A stretch of DNA of 64,000 nucleotides from DASXHY01 sp035552155 (GCA_035552155.1 DASZLX010000046.1:124001-188000), one strand, 5' to 3'. Counted from the first letter of the stretch, positions 39,785-48,903 are shown. Notes: generated by a model from the letters alone, not told the origin. Program-made: numbers and translations.

Positions 39785-40858
39785 TTACAAAAAAGCCAGT
39801 TGCCGCCCGCTCGGCTCGCGCAGATTGCTCACACCCAATCCCAACAGCCTTAACGGCCGCGAAACCAGCTTTTCGCGGCCCAGCAGAAAACACGCAAGCC
39901 GGTAAATGTCCCCGGCCTCGGTAATCGCCTCCTCCACCGAAAACTGGCGCGAAAGCGTCGTGAAATCGCCGTAGCGGATTTTCACCTGCACGGTGTGCGC
40001 GCCGAGCCGGCGGCGTTTCAAACGCTCCGCAATGTCCGCCGCCTGCTCGCGCAGGCAATGCCGCAGGATTTTCCGGTCTTCCGTGTCGTGCAGAAACGTC
40101 TCTTCATTGCTGATGCTCTTGATTTCGTCGCCGAGGCTCAGCGCGCGATCGTCTTCGCCGAAGGCAAAGCGCTTCAACGTCACGCCGAATGACCCGGCCA
40201 GCGCTCGCAAATCGCCTTCGTAATCCTGCATCGCGCCGATGGTATCGATGCCCGCGTTGTTTAAAATCTCCTCCGTCTTTTTGCCCACGCCGTACAGCGC
40301 GCGGACGGGCAGGGGACGAAGGAATTGCACCTTGTCGCGTTCCGCAATCAACGTCAGGCCGTCGGGCTTTTTGTGATCGCTCGCAATTTTTGCCAGTAGC
40401 TTGTTGGAGGCGATGCCGATGGTGGCGGTCAATTGCCGTTCGGCGCGGATGCGTTCTTTCAAATGTTGCGCGAGCGGAACGGCTTGTTGCAGCGAGGCGT
40501 CCAGGTCGCGCGCCTGGCTAAGCGCGGAAATGTCCACATAGGCTTCATCGATGGACATCTGCTCGACCGTGGCGCCGGTCTCGGCCACGAGCCGCATGAT
40601 TTCGCGGGACTCCTCCCGGTAGGCCTCCATGCGCGGGCGGACGAAAATGCCCTTGGGACAAAGCCGCCCCGCCGTGGCGCTCGGCATCGCGGAACGAACG
40701 CCGAATTTCCGCGCTTCATAACTCGCCGCGCAAACCACCCCCCGCTGCGTGGGCGGCGCGCCGACAATCACTGGCTTGCCCCGCAAGGCCGGCGTGTCGC
40801 GTTGTTCCACCGAAGCGTAGAACGCGTCCATATCCAGATGAAAAATCACGCGATGCAT
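39785..40858 (-). CDS. dinB: DNA polymerase IV (Y family)
   Basis: 357 residues. HLDMDAFYASVEQRDTP and MSIDEAYVDIS carry the catalytic carboxylates. The thumb and little-finger domains follow (LYGVGKKTEEILNNAGID, FLHDTEDRKILRHCL). It copies damaged DNA with low fidelity. The C-terminal beta-clamp motif resembles RQLAFL, the last residues. Full length. No LexA box found in the 200 bases upstream, which hold only CGTAAATCG-type repeats near 40978. Confidence 0.95.
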   Translation of the reverse strand: MHRVIFHLDMDAFYASVEQRDTPALRGKPVIVGAPPTQRGVVCAASYEARKFGVRSAMPSATAGRLCPKGIFVRPRMEAYREESREIMRLVAETGATVEQMSIDEAYVDISALSQARDLDASLQQAVPLAQHLKERIRAERQLTATIGIASNKLLAKIASDHKKPDGLTLIAERDKVQFLRPLPVRALYGVGKKTEEILNNAGIDTIGAMQDYEGDLRALAGSFGVTLKRFAFGEDDRALSLGDEIKSISNEETFLHDTEDRKILRHCLREQAADIAERLKRRRLGAHTVQVKIRYGDFTTLSRQFSVEEAITEAGDIYRLACFLLGREKLVSRPLRLLGLGVSNLREPSGRQLAFL

Positions 40859-41056
40859 CCGATGCCGTAAATGGTCGGAAGTTGAGCGTTGAGTGTAAAG
40901 CCGAAGTCGCGGAACTCGGCCATGTTGCCGACCAGCCGCAGCAATTACGGTTATCTAAGCATCCACCAATGCGCTCGTAAATCGTATATCGTAAATCGCA
41001 AATTGGAGAAGGCCTCCACTCCCGCCGCGCTCAAATTAAATTTCCATGATGCTGGC

Positions 41057-41929
41057 CTACTGCGGCCAGACAGTAAGATTCCGTCGATCCAATTGGTGCA
41101 GCACCAAATTCGGCAGCAGGTGCAACAGCAACACAATCAAAACGATTCCAATCACCGGCGCCAAATCAACCCTCCCCAGCCGCAGCGGAATATTCTTGAG
41201 CGGCGAAAGCAAATTCCGCGAGGTCGTGTTGACGAATTCCCACACCGGGTTGCTGCCCAAATAAACATACGTGACCGCCAGGTTCGCGATTAAAAGGGCC
41301 GCCAGCAGCCATTTCAAACTGAGATACGCCAACAGGCTGAGAATTGCCCCCTGGGCCATCAGCAGCGCATTGGAACGAACCGGAATCGTCACGCCGATGT
41401 AAACCAACAACGGATGCGCCAGCATCCACAGAATCGTAATCACAAAAAACGGAAGCAGCAATTGCACCCACCACGGCCACTTGCCTGGCCGGCCAAGTTG
41501 GAGCAGGAGAAGCTTCTGCAACGCGTCCGGATTGGTTTCGCGGCGGTTCAGCATTGCAACGGCCAGCAACCAGAAATGAAAAATCACCAGCACGCGAACG
41601 AAGCTCAACACGGAAAAAATCAGCGCCGAAAGAAAAAAAACGTGCCCGCGCAGCACCAGCGGAAACGCCAGGGTGACCACCGTCAAACTCAATCGGGGCG
41701 TCCAGTTCACCGCCGGGCCGATGTGTTCGTAAAAGTAGGCGCGGATAAACAGGAGCCCGGCAAGCGCCGCGAAGAGATGCCAGCGCTTGATCCGCATTGG
41801 CTCCGCGCGCCGCACCGTTCCCGCCAGGGTGGCGGGTGTGGCGCGGGTAAAAGGGTCGAGTCGGGCGGAACGCCAATTGAGCCAGAGCAGGACTCCGGCG
41901 ACGTTCAGGATGAAATCGATTGGATTCAA
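41057..41929 (-). CDS. YggT-family membrane protein, two-domain form
   Basis: 290 residues with about seven hydrophobic helices arranged as two YggT-like halves (for example FALLGLLFIR-type and LLPFFVITILWMLAHPLLVY, then NPVWEFVNTTSRNLLSPLKN). YggT proteins are linked to osmotic or envelope functions but their activity is not well known. TTG start at 41929 overlaps the preceding stop (TTGA). Confidence 0.75.
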   Translation of the reverse strand: MNPIDFILNVAGVLLWLNWRSARLDPFTRATPATLAGTVRRAEPMRIKRWHLFAALAGLLFIRAYFYEHIGPAVNWTPRLSLTVVTLAFPLVLRGHVFFLSALIFSVLSFVRVLVIFHFWLLAVAMLNRRETNPDALQKLLLLQLGRPGKWPWWVQLLLPFFVITILWMLAHPLLVYIGVTIPVRSNALLMAQGAILSLLAYLSLKWLLAALLIANLAVTYVYLGSNPVWEFVNTTSRNLLSPLKNIPLRLGRVDLAPVIGIVLIVLLLHLLPNLVLHQLDRRNLTVWPQ

Positions 41930-42243
41930 ATGACTTCAATCGGATAGGTTGTCAGCCAAATATCCAATTGCTGAAAACGCTCCTTGAGGCTGCGTTTGAA
42001 CTCTACGAAAAACTGTCGATTCTCCGAAGTGTCGGGCACGTCAACAAAGAGGCGGATGAGCGTGTCCCGATAGATTTCTCCCTCTTGACGCCAGAGTCCC
42101 TGAATAGTTTGGGTCTCGCACGAAACAGCGCCGAATTTTGTCTCCAACTCCAGCAAGGTTTCTGCAAGCCGTTCCTGCGGCACGGGATTGCCATCATTAA
42201 ACTGCGACGGCAGCAGGATTTCGTAGCGGCGCAAGGCGGTCAT
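41926..42243 (-). CDS. Conserved hypothetical protein, partner of the next small gene
   Basis: 105 residues from ATG 42243: MTALRRYEILLPSQFNDGNP, then LLELETKFGAVSCETQTIQG and a C-terminal FFVEFKRSLKERFQQLDIWL. The pattern (a ferredoxin-like fold suggested by alternating strands and helices) resembles small uncharacterised proteins that describe themselves only by context. It overlaps the 72-residue gene upstream by 47 bases, so the two are coupled. Function unknown. Confidence 0.65.
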   Translation of the reverse strand: MTALRRYEILLPSQFNDGNPVPQERLAETLLELETKFGAVSCETQTIQGLWRQEGEIYRDTLIRLFVDVPDTSENRQFFVEFKRSLKERFQQLDIWLTTYPIEVI

Positions 42244-42415
42244 AAGTGGCGGGTCCTTCGACACTGAAAGGAATGGCTTCGACAGCCAGGAAGGGAAGGG
42301 CGTTTTCTGGAACCATCATTTCGCCGCTGGCCCAGGTTTTGAAAGAAAATCTCCCCGGCAAATAACCTAATGCCCTTTTCTTCGATTTTTCGTCAGGAAA
42401 TCGAATGATAATCAT
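42197..42415 (-). CDS. Small conserved hypothetical protein
   Basis: 72 residues: MIIIRFPDEKSKKRALGYLP then GRFSFKTWASGEMMVPENAL and FLAVEAIPFSVEGPATYDRL. Compact and soluble, with no motif of known function. Translationally coupled to the 105-residue gene downstream. Confidence 0.65.
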   Translation of the reverse strand: MIIIRFPDEKSKKRALGYLPGRFSFKTWASGEMMVPENALPFLAVEAIPFSVEGPATYDRLAPLRNPAAVAV

Positions 42416-42452
42416 ATTTGGAATCTAAGTCTTTCAATTGCCAGTAGCAAGC

Positions 42453-43343
42453 TCACATCATCTTCAGCAGCGTTTCCGCCATTTCGCTGGGCGTGGCTGA
42501 TACACCAATACCCGCTTCTTTGAAAGCAGCAATTTTCGCCGCCGCCGTCCCCTTGCCGCCGCTGACGATCGCCCCCGCGTGGCCCATGCGCCGGCCGGGC
42601 GGCGCCGTTGCCCCCGCGATGAATCCCGCCACCGGCTTTTTGCAATTCTTCTGGATCCACTCCGCGGCCTCTTCCTCCGCGCTGCCGCCGATTTCGCCAA
42701 TCATGATAATGCCGTGCGTGTCCGGATCGTCATTGAACATTTTGATCACGTCCAGGTGCGAAGTACCGTTGACCGGGTCGCCGCCGATGCCCACGCACGT
42801 GCTCTGGCCCACGCCGCGCTCGGTCAATTGCCACACCGCCTCATAGGTCAGCGTGCCACTGCGCGATACCACGCCGATGTGGCCTTTCTTGTGAATGTAA
42901 CCGGGCGCGATGCCAATGCGGCAACCGCCGTGCGAATCCTTGCCTTCGCCCGGCGTCACGACCCCGGGGCAATTCGGCCCGATGAGCCGCGTCTTTTTGC
43001 CTTCCATCGCGCGTTTTACCCGCACCATGTCGTTGACCGGAATGCCTTCGGTGATGCACACCACGAGTTCCAGCCCCGCATCCACGCCCTCGAGAATCGC
43101 GTCCGCGGCGAACGGCGGTGGGACAAAAATAGCCGATGCCGTTGCGCCCGTTTGCTGCGCGGCCTCCGCCACGGTGTCGAAGATGGGCACTTTATTGTCA
43201 AAAAGTTGTCCGCCCTTGCCCGGCGTGACGCCGGCCACGATTTGCGTGCCGTAAGCGAGTGAAAGCTGCGCGTGCTTCGCGCCGAAACTGCCGGTGATGC
43301 CCTGGACGAGGACTTTGGTGTTGGGTTTAATGAGAATAGACAT
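42453..43343 (-). CDS. sucD: Succinyl-CoA synthetase alpha subunit
   Basis: 296 residues. The CoA-binding Rossmann part starts ILIKPNTKVLVQGITGSFGA. The catalytic phosphohistidine is in the usual GHAGAIVSGGKGTAAAK segment (RRMGHAGAIVSGGKG). It makes succinate and ATP or GTP from succinyl-CoA in the TCA cycle. Normally adjacent to sucC, but here separated by about 1.2 kb carrying three other genes. Confidence 0.96.
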   Translation of the reverse strand: MSILIKPNTKVLVQGITGSFGAKHAQLSLAYGTQIVAGVTPGKGGQLFDNKVPIFDTVAEAAQQTGATASAIFVPPPFAADAILEGVDAGLELVVCITEGIPVNDMVRVKRAMEGKKTRLIGPNCPGVVTPGEGKDSHGGCRIGIAPGYIHKKGHIGVVSRSGTLTYEAVWQLTERGVGQSTCVGIGGDPVNGTSHLDVIKMFNDDPDTHGIIMIGEIGGSAEEEAAEWIQKNCKKPVAGFIAGATAPPGRRMGHAGAIVSGGKGTAAAKIAAFKEAGIGVSATPSEMAETLLKMM

Positions 43344-43372
43344 GAAAAATTTACGATTTCAGACTCATGAGA

Positions 43373-43873
43373 TTAATCGAACAAGTCTTTTTGTTGTTCT
43401 TTTCTTTCTTTTATCGCCCGTAATAATTTGACTGCGTCGAGATCTTTTTCGCGTCCGGCGGCGAGCTTCGCTGCAATCAATGTGTCCAAATCCAAGATGC
43501 GGAATTCGCCATAGGACGTGCTTCGAAGAATGGATCGCTGCAACACCTGGTCATAATTCCCAACCCCAGCCACTTCACTCAGGCAATCCAGAGTGCCGAA
43601 GTCGGTGGATAAATAAAGATTTTTCAGTCGCGCACAAAGCTCGTCCGTCAATTCAAGTGCCAATTTATTGGCCGTTAAACGATGATGCGGATTCAAATCC
43701 TTTACCGCTGTCTCAATTCGTCGAAGGTTTTCGCAGCCAAAGCCGCAGCAAATGTCCAAATCCAACGTGATGAGTGAAGCACCGTGGAAAACTCCGCACA
43801 CGCCGCCAATCACGACAAATTCCACTTTGTTTTCTATCAGTCGGGACAGCAATGCTTTGTCATTTTGCGGCAT
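43373..43873 (-). CDS. Minimal nucleotidyltransferase-like protein (MNT/AbiEii type)
   Basis: 166 residues. EFVVIGGVCGVFHGASLITL followed by DLDICCGF is the GG...T.DLD nucleotidyltransferase core, and LDLDTLIAAKLAAGREKDLD is the conserved C-terminal helix of this group. The second acidic residue of the usual D-x-D pair is present. Coupled to a small gene upstream (14-base overlap), a pairing typical of MNT-type toxin-antitoxin or defence modules. Activity is not proven. Confidence 0.75.
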   Translation of the reverse strand: MPQNDKALLSRLIENKVEFVVIGGVCGVFHGASLITLDLDICCGFGCENLRRIETAVKDLNPHHRLTANKLALELTDELCARLKNLYLSTDFGTLDCLSEVAGVGNYDQVLQRSILRSTSYGEFRILDLDTLIAAKLAAGREKDLDAVKLLRAIKERKEQQKDLFD

Positions 43874-44078
43874 GGTTTTTTCCGGCAGCGATTACCTCGA
43901 GGACCAAATCCAATCCGCGTTGATGTTTCTCAAGACGTTCTTCCGGCGTCATGCGCAGGGCGTCTTCGACAAGCGACATGTCAAACCCGTATTGAGCCGC
44001 CGCTTTCCAGTCAGGACCGGCATCCGGCGGCATTACATACTTGCCATTTATCTGCGCCAATGTTTCTTCGTCGATCAT
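43860..44078 (-). CDS. Small protein paired with the nucleotidyltransferase
   Basis: 72 residues from ATG 44078: MIDEETLAQINGKYVMPPDA and a C-terminal RMTPEERLEKHQRGLDLVLE helix seen in small proteins encoded beside nucleotidyltransferase genes. A start at 44114 would overlap the VOC gene. Candidate partner or antitoxin-like component by context. Confidence 0.6.
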   Translation of the reverse strand: MIDEETLAQINGKYVMPPDAGPDWKAAAQYGFDMSLVEDALRMTPEERLEKHQRGLDLVLEVIAAGKNHAAK

Positions 44079-44086
44079 TCTGAGGA

Positions 44087-44461
44087 TTATTTCGCGTGCC
44101 GCTTGTGAATGCAAATCGTGTTGCCGTCGGGATCGGAAATGAACGCCATGTTGCAGACCGGCGTGGGAAACGGCTCCATCTTGAACTTCACGCCTTTACC
44201 GCGCAGTTCCGAAATGGCGCCGTCGAAATTCTCCACCTCCAGGCCCACGCTGCAGCCGTCCGCACGCGGATTCCAGTCCGGCGCGCCGGCGCCCAGCGCG
44301 AGCGTGCCCGCGCCAATATCATATTCGGTCCATTGCATGCCGCCCGGTTCGCCCACCGTCATGGTCGGCGTCAGGCCCAGAACTCCCTCGTAAAATTCCC
44401 GCGCCCGCGCCATGTCCGTGACCGGGTAACACGAGAAAGCGATTTCAATGATTTTCAGCAT
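44087..44461 (-). CDS. VOC-superfamily (glyoxalase/bleomycin-resistance-like) protein
   Basis: 124 residues with paired beta-alpha-beta-beta-beta modules: FSCYPVTDMARAREFYEGVL opening, VGLEVENFDGAISELRGKGV in the middle and CNMAFISDPDGNTICIHKRH at the end. Metal ligand His/Glu positions of glyoxalase I are not all obvious, so substrate is unknown. Lies between sucC and the nucleotidyltransferase pair. Confidence 0.85.
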   Translation of the reverse strand: MLKIIEIAFSCYPVTDMARAREFYEGVLGLTPTMTVGEPGGMQWTEYDIGAGTLALGAGAPDWNPRADGCSVGLEVENFDGAISELRGKGVKFKMEPFPTPVCNMAFISDPDGNTICIHKRHAK

Positions 44462-44540
44462 ATCCGTTCAGGCACTTAACTTTCGCTGCGCAACCCTCGA
44501 TAGGCGACGGTCGTCAACGAAGGGTTTGCACCATGAATTA

Positions 44541-45746
44541 TTATTTCACAACCGCCTTCACAACCTTTTGCGCCGCATCTGCCATCGAATCGCCGGTAAT
44601 CAGCGTTAGGCCTGATTCCGCCAGGGTTTTCTTCCCCGCCGCGACGTTGTTGCCCTCCAGCCGCACCACCAGCGGCAGCTTCAATCCCGTTTCCTTCACC
44701 GCCGCCACGATGCCCGTGGCAATAACGTTGCAATCCATGATGCCGCCGAAAATATTGACCAGAATTCCCTTCACGTTCGGGTCCTGCAAAATGATTTTGA
44801 AGGCCGCCGCCACCTGTTCCTTGCTCGCGCCGCCGCCCACGTCCAGGAAGTTTGCCGGCATTCCACCGAAATGCTGGATGATGTCCATCGTCGCCATCGC
44901 CAGTCCCGCGCCGTTCACCAGGCACGCGATGCTGCCGTCCAGCTTGATGTAATTGAGACTGAATTTGCTCGCTTCAATTTCCAGCGGCGCTTCCTCGGCC
45001 AGATCGCGCATGGCCTGGATGTTCGGATGCCGGTAGAGCGCGTTGTCATCGAGCGAAATTTTGGCATCCACGGCGGACAGCACCTGTTTGCCGTCGGGAT
45101 TGGTGACAATACAGAACGGGTTGATTTCCACGAGCGCCGCGTCGCATTCCCACCAGGTTTTGTAAACGCCGGTGATATTTTTGGCGCCTGCTGAAATCAA
45201 ATCACCCTTCAAGCCGAGAGCGGCCGCCACTTTGCGCGCCTGGTAGGGCATGATGCCTACGGCGGGATCAATCCATTCCTTGAAAATCTTCTCCGGCGTT
45301 TTGGCGGCGACTTCTTCAATGTCCATGCCGCCCTCCGTGCTCGCCATGATCACCGGGCGCGAATTCGTGCGGTCAAGCAGCACGGCTAGGTAAAGTTCCT
45401 TGTTGATGGCCGGCGCCGTCGAAATCAACACCTTGCTGACCAGCCGGCCCTCGGCGCCGGTTTGCTTCGTCACGAGCACATTGCCGAGCATTGCCTTGGC
45501 CATTTCAAAAACCTCATCGGCGCTTTTGCACAGCTTCACGCCGCCTTTGAAGCCGCTTTTGAAAGTGCCTTTGCCGCGCCCGCCGGAATGCACCTGCGAT
45601 TTGACCACCACCATCTTCGCGCCATCGGCGAAAAGTTTTTCGGCAATAGCCTTCGCAGTTTCCGGTTTATCGCAAACCTCGCTCGGAGGAATCGCCACGC
45701 CATACTGCGCGAGCAGCTGGCGGGCCTGGTATTCATGAATGTTCAT
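44541..45746 (-). CDS. sucC: Succinyl-CoA synthetase beta subunit
   Basis: 401 residues. The ATP-grasp domain is seen in MNIHEYQARQLLAQYGVAIP, VVKSQVHSGGRGKGTFKSG and AALVEINPFCIV. The C-terminal ligase domain has NGAGLAMATMDIIQHFGGMP and NFLDVGGGASKEQV. Forms the synthetase with SucD. Upstream lies an AAACTCG-unit inverted repeat and then gltA. Confidence 0.97.
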   Translation of the reverse strand: MNIHEYQARQLLAQYGVAIPPSEVCDKPETAKAIAEKLFADGAKMVVVKSQVHSGGRGKGTFKSGFKGGVKLCKSADEVFEMAKAMLGNVLVTKQTGAEGRLVSKVLISTAPAINKELYLAVLLDRTNSRPVIMASTEGGMDIEEVAAKTPEKIFKEWIDPAVGIMPYQARKVAAALGLKGDLISAGAKNITGVYKTWWECDAALVEINPFCIVTNPDGKQVLSAVDAKISLDDNALYRHPNIQAMRDLAEEAPLEIEASKFSLNYIKLDGSIACLVNGAGLAMATMDIIQHFGGMPANFLDVGGGASKEQVAAAFKIILQDPNVKGILVNIFGGIMDCNVIATGIVAAVKETGLKLPLVVRLEGNNVAAGKKTLAESGLTLITGDSMADAAQKVVKAVVK

Positions 45747-45770
45747 TTGAAAATTTTTGGTTTTTTTGAA

Positions 45771-45835
45771 GGTTTCGGGTTTTGAGTTTCGAGTTGTTAT
45801 CAGGACAGCCGCAACCCGAAATCCTCAACCCGAAG
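45771..45835. repeat. AAACTCG-unit inverted repeat (gltA-sucC gap)
   Basis: GGTTTCGGGTTTTGAGTTTC on the left and CAACCCGAAATCCTCAACCC on the right form imperfect arms around a short loop. It ends directly at the gltA stop codon. Confidence 0.72.
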
Positions 45836-47128
45836 CTATTTCCTATCCTTCACCGGCACGTAATGGTTCAAGGCGGGCCCGGTATAAATCTGTCGGGGCC
45901 GGTAAATGCGCGTGGGCTCATCCATCACTTCCTTGTAATTCGCAATCCAGCCCGGCATCCGCCCGATGGCGAACATCACCGTGAACATCTCCACCGGGAT
46001 GCCCAGCGCGCGCATGATGATGCCGCTATAAAAATCCACGTTCGGATACAGCTTGCGCTCGACGAAATAGGAATCATGCAGCGCCGCGTCTTCGAGCTTC
46101 TTCGCGATGTCCAGGAGCGGGTCGTTGAAATGCAATTTCGACAGCACTTCATCGCAGGCCTTCTTGATGATCTTCGCGCGCGGGTCGTAATTCTTGTAAA
46201 CGCGGTGACCGAAGCCCATCAGTTTTTTGCCGCTCGTTTTATCCTTGGCGGCGGTGATGAATTTAGAGCCGTCGTCGCCGGTCTTGTGAATCTGGTCGAG
46301 CATTTCCAGCACCGCCTGGTTCGCGCCGCCGTGCAGTGGGCCCCACAGCGCGCACACGCCCGCCGCCGTGCTCGCAAAAAGATTCGCCTTGCTGGATGCC
46401 ACCATGCGCACCGTGGACGTGGAGCAATTTTGTTCGTGATCGGCGTGCAGCACGAACATCAGGTCGAGCGCCCTCACGATTTCCGGCTTCAACTCGTAAT
46501 CCTTGTACGGCAGCGAAAACATCATGTGTAGGAAGTTCTCCGTGTACTTGTGATCCGGTTTGGGATAAATGATCGGCAGCCCGTGGGATTGCCGGTAGGC
46601 GAACGCCGCAATCGTCCGCACCTGCGAAATCAGCCGCGCCGCCTGCACCTGGAACGCGTCCTGGTTCTCCGGCGAAAACAAATCCGCATCGAAACAACCC
46701 GCCGCGTTGATCATCGACGACAGGATGGCCATCGGGTGCGCGGTATTGGGAAACCCCTCGAAATTGTGCTTCATGCTCTCGTGAAGCAACTCGTTTTCCG
46801 TGAGCAGATCGGAAAACTTCCGCAGCTCCGTGCTGTTCGGCAGGTGCCCCCAAATCAGCAGGTGCGCCACCTCGATGAAAGTGGACTTCTCCGCGAGTTC
46901 CTCGATCGGAATGCCGCGGTAACGGAGGATGCCTTTTTCGCCGTCGATGAAAGTAATGGCGCTTTTGCACGAACCGGTATTGCCGTAGCCGTCGTCCAAA
47001 GTGATGCAGCCGGTTTCATTGCGGAGCGCCGAAATATCGATGCCGCGTTCGTGTTCGGTTCCTTCGATTACGGGGAATTGGTAGCTCTGTCCGTTTAGTT
47101 TCAGTTCGGCGGTTTTTTCCATACTCAT
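45836..47128 (-). CDS. gltA: Citrate synthase (type II)
   Basis: 430 residues. Active-site segments include LWGPLHGGANQAVLEMLDQI (His), LMGFGHRVYKNYDPRA (His) and a C-terminal Asp region around DFYSGIIMRALGIPVEMFTV. It condenses acetyl-CoA and oxaloacetate. ATG 47128 is chosen because GGAAGT lies 7 bases upstream; an in-frame upstream reading to 47188 lacks support. Same strand as sucC/sucD, so a TCA gene group. Confidence 0.97.
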   Translation of the reverse strand: MSMEKTAELKLNGQSYQFPVIEGTEHERGIDISALRNETGCITLDDGYGNTGSCKSAITFIDGEKGILRYRGIPIEELAEKSTFIEVAHLLIWGHLPNSTELRKFSDLLTENELLHESMKHNFEGFPNTAHPMAILSSMINAAGCFDADLFSPENQDAFQVQAARLISQVRTIAAFAYRQSHGLPIIYPKPDHKYTENFLHMMFSLPYKDYELKPEIVRALDLMFVLHADHEQNCSTSTVRMVASSKANLFASTAAGVCALWGPLHGGANQAVLEMLDQIHKTGDDGSKFITAAKDKTSGKKLMGFGHRVYKNYDPRAKIIKKACDEVLSKLHFNDPLLDIAKKLEDAALHDSYFVERKLYPNVDFYSGIIMRALGIPVEMFTVMFAIGRMPGWIANYKEVMDEPTRIYRPRQIYTGPALNHYVPVKDRK

Positions 47129-47354
47129 CACAACTTCCTTCAAAAATGTGTAAGCGCAAAAACTATTGAAAAGAGAAAATTCAAGCAATCACAAACGGCA
47201 TTTCCGGCGACTTAATTTTGGGTGAGGATAGCGCGCTGGGCTGTCCGCGCCGCGTTCAGCCGCGCAATGTGAGCCGCGATGGGTGCTGTGAAAATGATTG
47301 TTCCGTCCGCCATTTCTCTTGAATTAAAATTTGCTCCCATGCAGAGTGCGCTGC

Positions 47355-48359
47355 GTGAAAAAAGCAGTTTCGATATTCCTGCTCCTGCTGTTGCTCGCGC
47401 CGGGTTTGGCGGGAGGCGCCAACGTCGTGCGGCTTCGTCCCAATTATGTTTCCCTCAACGAATGGGCGCGCGCCAATGTCTTCACCACCCATTGGGTCGA
47501 GCGCGACAAAACGTTCGAATTGACCGGACGCGGCGCGCGCCTGACGTTCAACGTGGAGGCGCGTTCCGACGCCCGTCGCGCGCAAATAAATGGCGTGCAA
47601 GTGTGGCTGGCGTTTCCGGTCCTGGAACGGAATGGCGCCTTGCTCATTTCGGAAACCGATTTGTCCGAGACGCTCGGCCCGGTGCTATCACCGCCCAAAG
47701 TCCATCGCGGCATTGACATCAAAACCATTTGCCTCGACCCCGGCCATGGCGGGAAGGATCCGGGAAATCGCGCCGGTTCGAACGAGGAAAAAAAATACAC
47801 CCTCCTGCTCGCCCAGGAAGCCGCCGCGCAACTCCGGGCGGCTGGGTTTAAAGTGTACTTCACGCGCAGCAGCGATTCGTATGTCGACTTGTCCACGCGC
47901 CCGGAAATTGCCCGCCGGCGCGGCGCGGATGTCTTCGTGAGCCTGCATTTCAATTCCACCGAAGAGGGCCGCGGCGAGGTCAAAGGCACCGAGATTTTTT
48001 GTTGCACACCCGCCGGCGCCACTTCCACCAACGCCCGCGGCGAAGGCGATACCCGCTGGGTCGTTGGCAATCGCAACGACGAGAAAAACATGCTGCTCGC
48101 GTATCAGATGCAGAAGTCCTACGCAAAAAATGTGGGCGTCGAGGATCGGGGAGTCAAACGCGCGCGCTTCCAGGTCCTGCGCGAAGCAACCATGCCCGCG
48201 ATTTTGATTGAAGGCGGCTTCATGTCGCATCCCTCCGAAGGCAGAAAAATTTACGATCCCGCCTACCGCAAACAAATGGCCCGCGCGATTGTGAATGGCA
48301 TCGTGGCCTACAAGCGAGCGGTTAAGAGTGAGGGAGAATCGGTCAAAGCGGTTAAATAG
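47355..48359 (+). CDS. N-acetylmuramoyl-L-alanine amidase (AmiA/AmiC type), exported
   Basis: 334 residues from GTG 47355. A signal peptide (VKKAVSIFLLLLLLAPGLAG) is followed by an AMIN-like region and the amidase_3 domain with zinc motifs TICLDPGHGGKDPGN, SLHFNS and ILIEGGFMSHPSEG. It cleaves septal peptidoglycan stems. The last 12 residues (VKSEGESVKAVK) are read from the TTAAAT-type repeat that follows. Divergent from gltA. Confidence 0.9.
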   Translation: MKKAVSIFLLLLLLAPGLAGGANVVRLRPNYVSLNEWARANVFTTHWVERDKTFELTGRGARLTFNVEARSDARRAQINGVQVWLAFPVLERNGALLISETDLSETLGPVLSPPKVHRGIDIKTICLDPGHGGKDPGNRAGSNEEKKYTLLLAQEAAAQLRAAGFKVYFTRSSDSYVDLSTRPEIARRRGADVFVSLHFNSTEEGRGEVKGTEIFCCTPAGATSTNARGEGDTRWVVGNRNDEKNMLLAYQMQKSYAKNVGVEDRGVKRARFQVLREATMPAILIEGGFMSHPSEGRKIYDPAYRKQMARAIVNGIVAYKRAVKSEGESVKAVK

Positions 48360-48431
48360 TTAAATGGTTAAATAAGTCTGCGCGCCCGATTTACTCATTT
48401 AACCCATTCACCGATTCAACTCATTTAACTT
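48321..48431. repeat. TTAAAT-unit inverted repeat after the amidase gene
   Basis: Left units GGTTAAGAG, GGTCAAAGC and GGTTAAATAGTTAAATGG are answered by right units CATTTAACCCATTCACC and CATTTAACTTC around CTGCGCGCCCG. The left arm overlaps the amidase coding end. Confidence 0.75.
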
Positions 48432-48436
48432 CTCTT

Positions 48437-48676
48437 TCAATCCGCCTTGCTTTTCCCGCCGCCGCGTTTGCCACTCCCGGCGATCATGATGGTGCCGGTG
48501 ATGACGCCGATGGCGAAGAATTCAAAATACATCAACGCCGCGGGAACTTTCTGGGTTTTATTCAACAACGGCGGCAGCGAAAGCTGCACATCCTGGCGAT
48601 TATTCATGCCCATGATGACGAGCAGCGACAGAATCGCGATGACAAAAATCGTTTTCAGCAGCAATTTAGGATTCAT
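48437..48676 (-). CDS. Small LapA-like membrane protein
   Basis: 79 residues with two membrane helices (LLLKTIFVIAILSLLVIMGM and ALMYFEFFAIGVITGTIMIA) and a basic Gly/Lys tail. The NNRQDVQLSLP segment between the helices resembles the lipopolysaccharide assembly A (LapA) domain group, but similarity is only by pattern. Confidence 0.6.
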   Translation of the reverse strand: MNPKLLLKTIFVIAILSLLVIMGMNNRQDVQLSLPPLLNKTQKVPAALMYFEFFAIGVITGTIMIAGSGKRGGGKSKAD

Positions 48677-48740
48677 AGCTCAAGTCGCCGGAGCGTAGTA
48701 CAACCACCCCGGAAACGCAAAAAGATTTCGGATTCGGTTT

Positions 48741-48899
48741 ACCGCAAAGGCGCGGAGGCGCAGAGAACAGGGTTTAATAAGGCAGGCCAATAAGGAAGCC
48801 AGTTGGTTCAAATTCCTAAATTTTTTTGGCAACCAATCCAATTCATAAATTCCTGCTTTCCTTTTCATTCTGCATTCTGCGCCTCCGCGCCTCTGCGGT
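48741..48899. repeat. Inverted repeat ACCGCAAAGGCGCGGAGGCG...CGCCTCCGCGCCTCTGCGGT
   Basis: Arms of about 24 bases at 48741-48765 and 48876-48899 are near-perfect complements built from GGCGCGGA / GGCGCAGA units. A second, weaker pair (CAGTTGGTTCAAATTCC with its mirror) lies inside. This and the heptad array below fill the 336-base gap 48677-49012. Confidence 0.8.
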
Positions 48900-48903
48900 G
48901 AAT

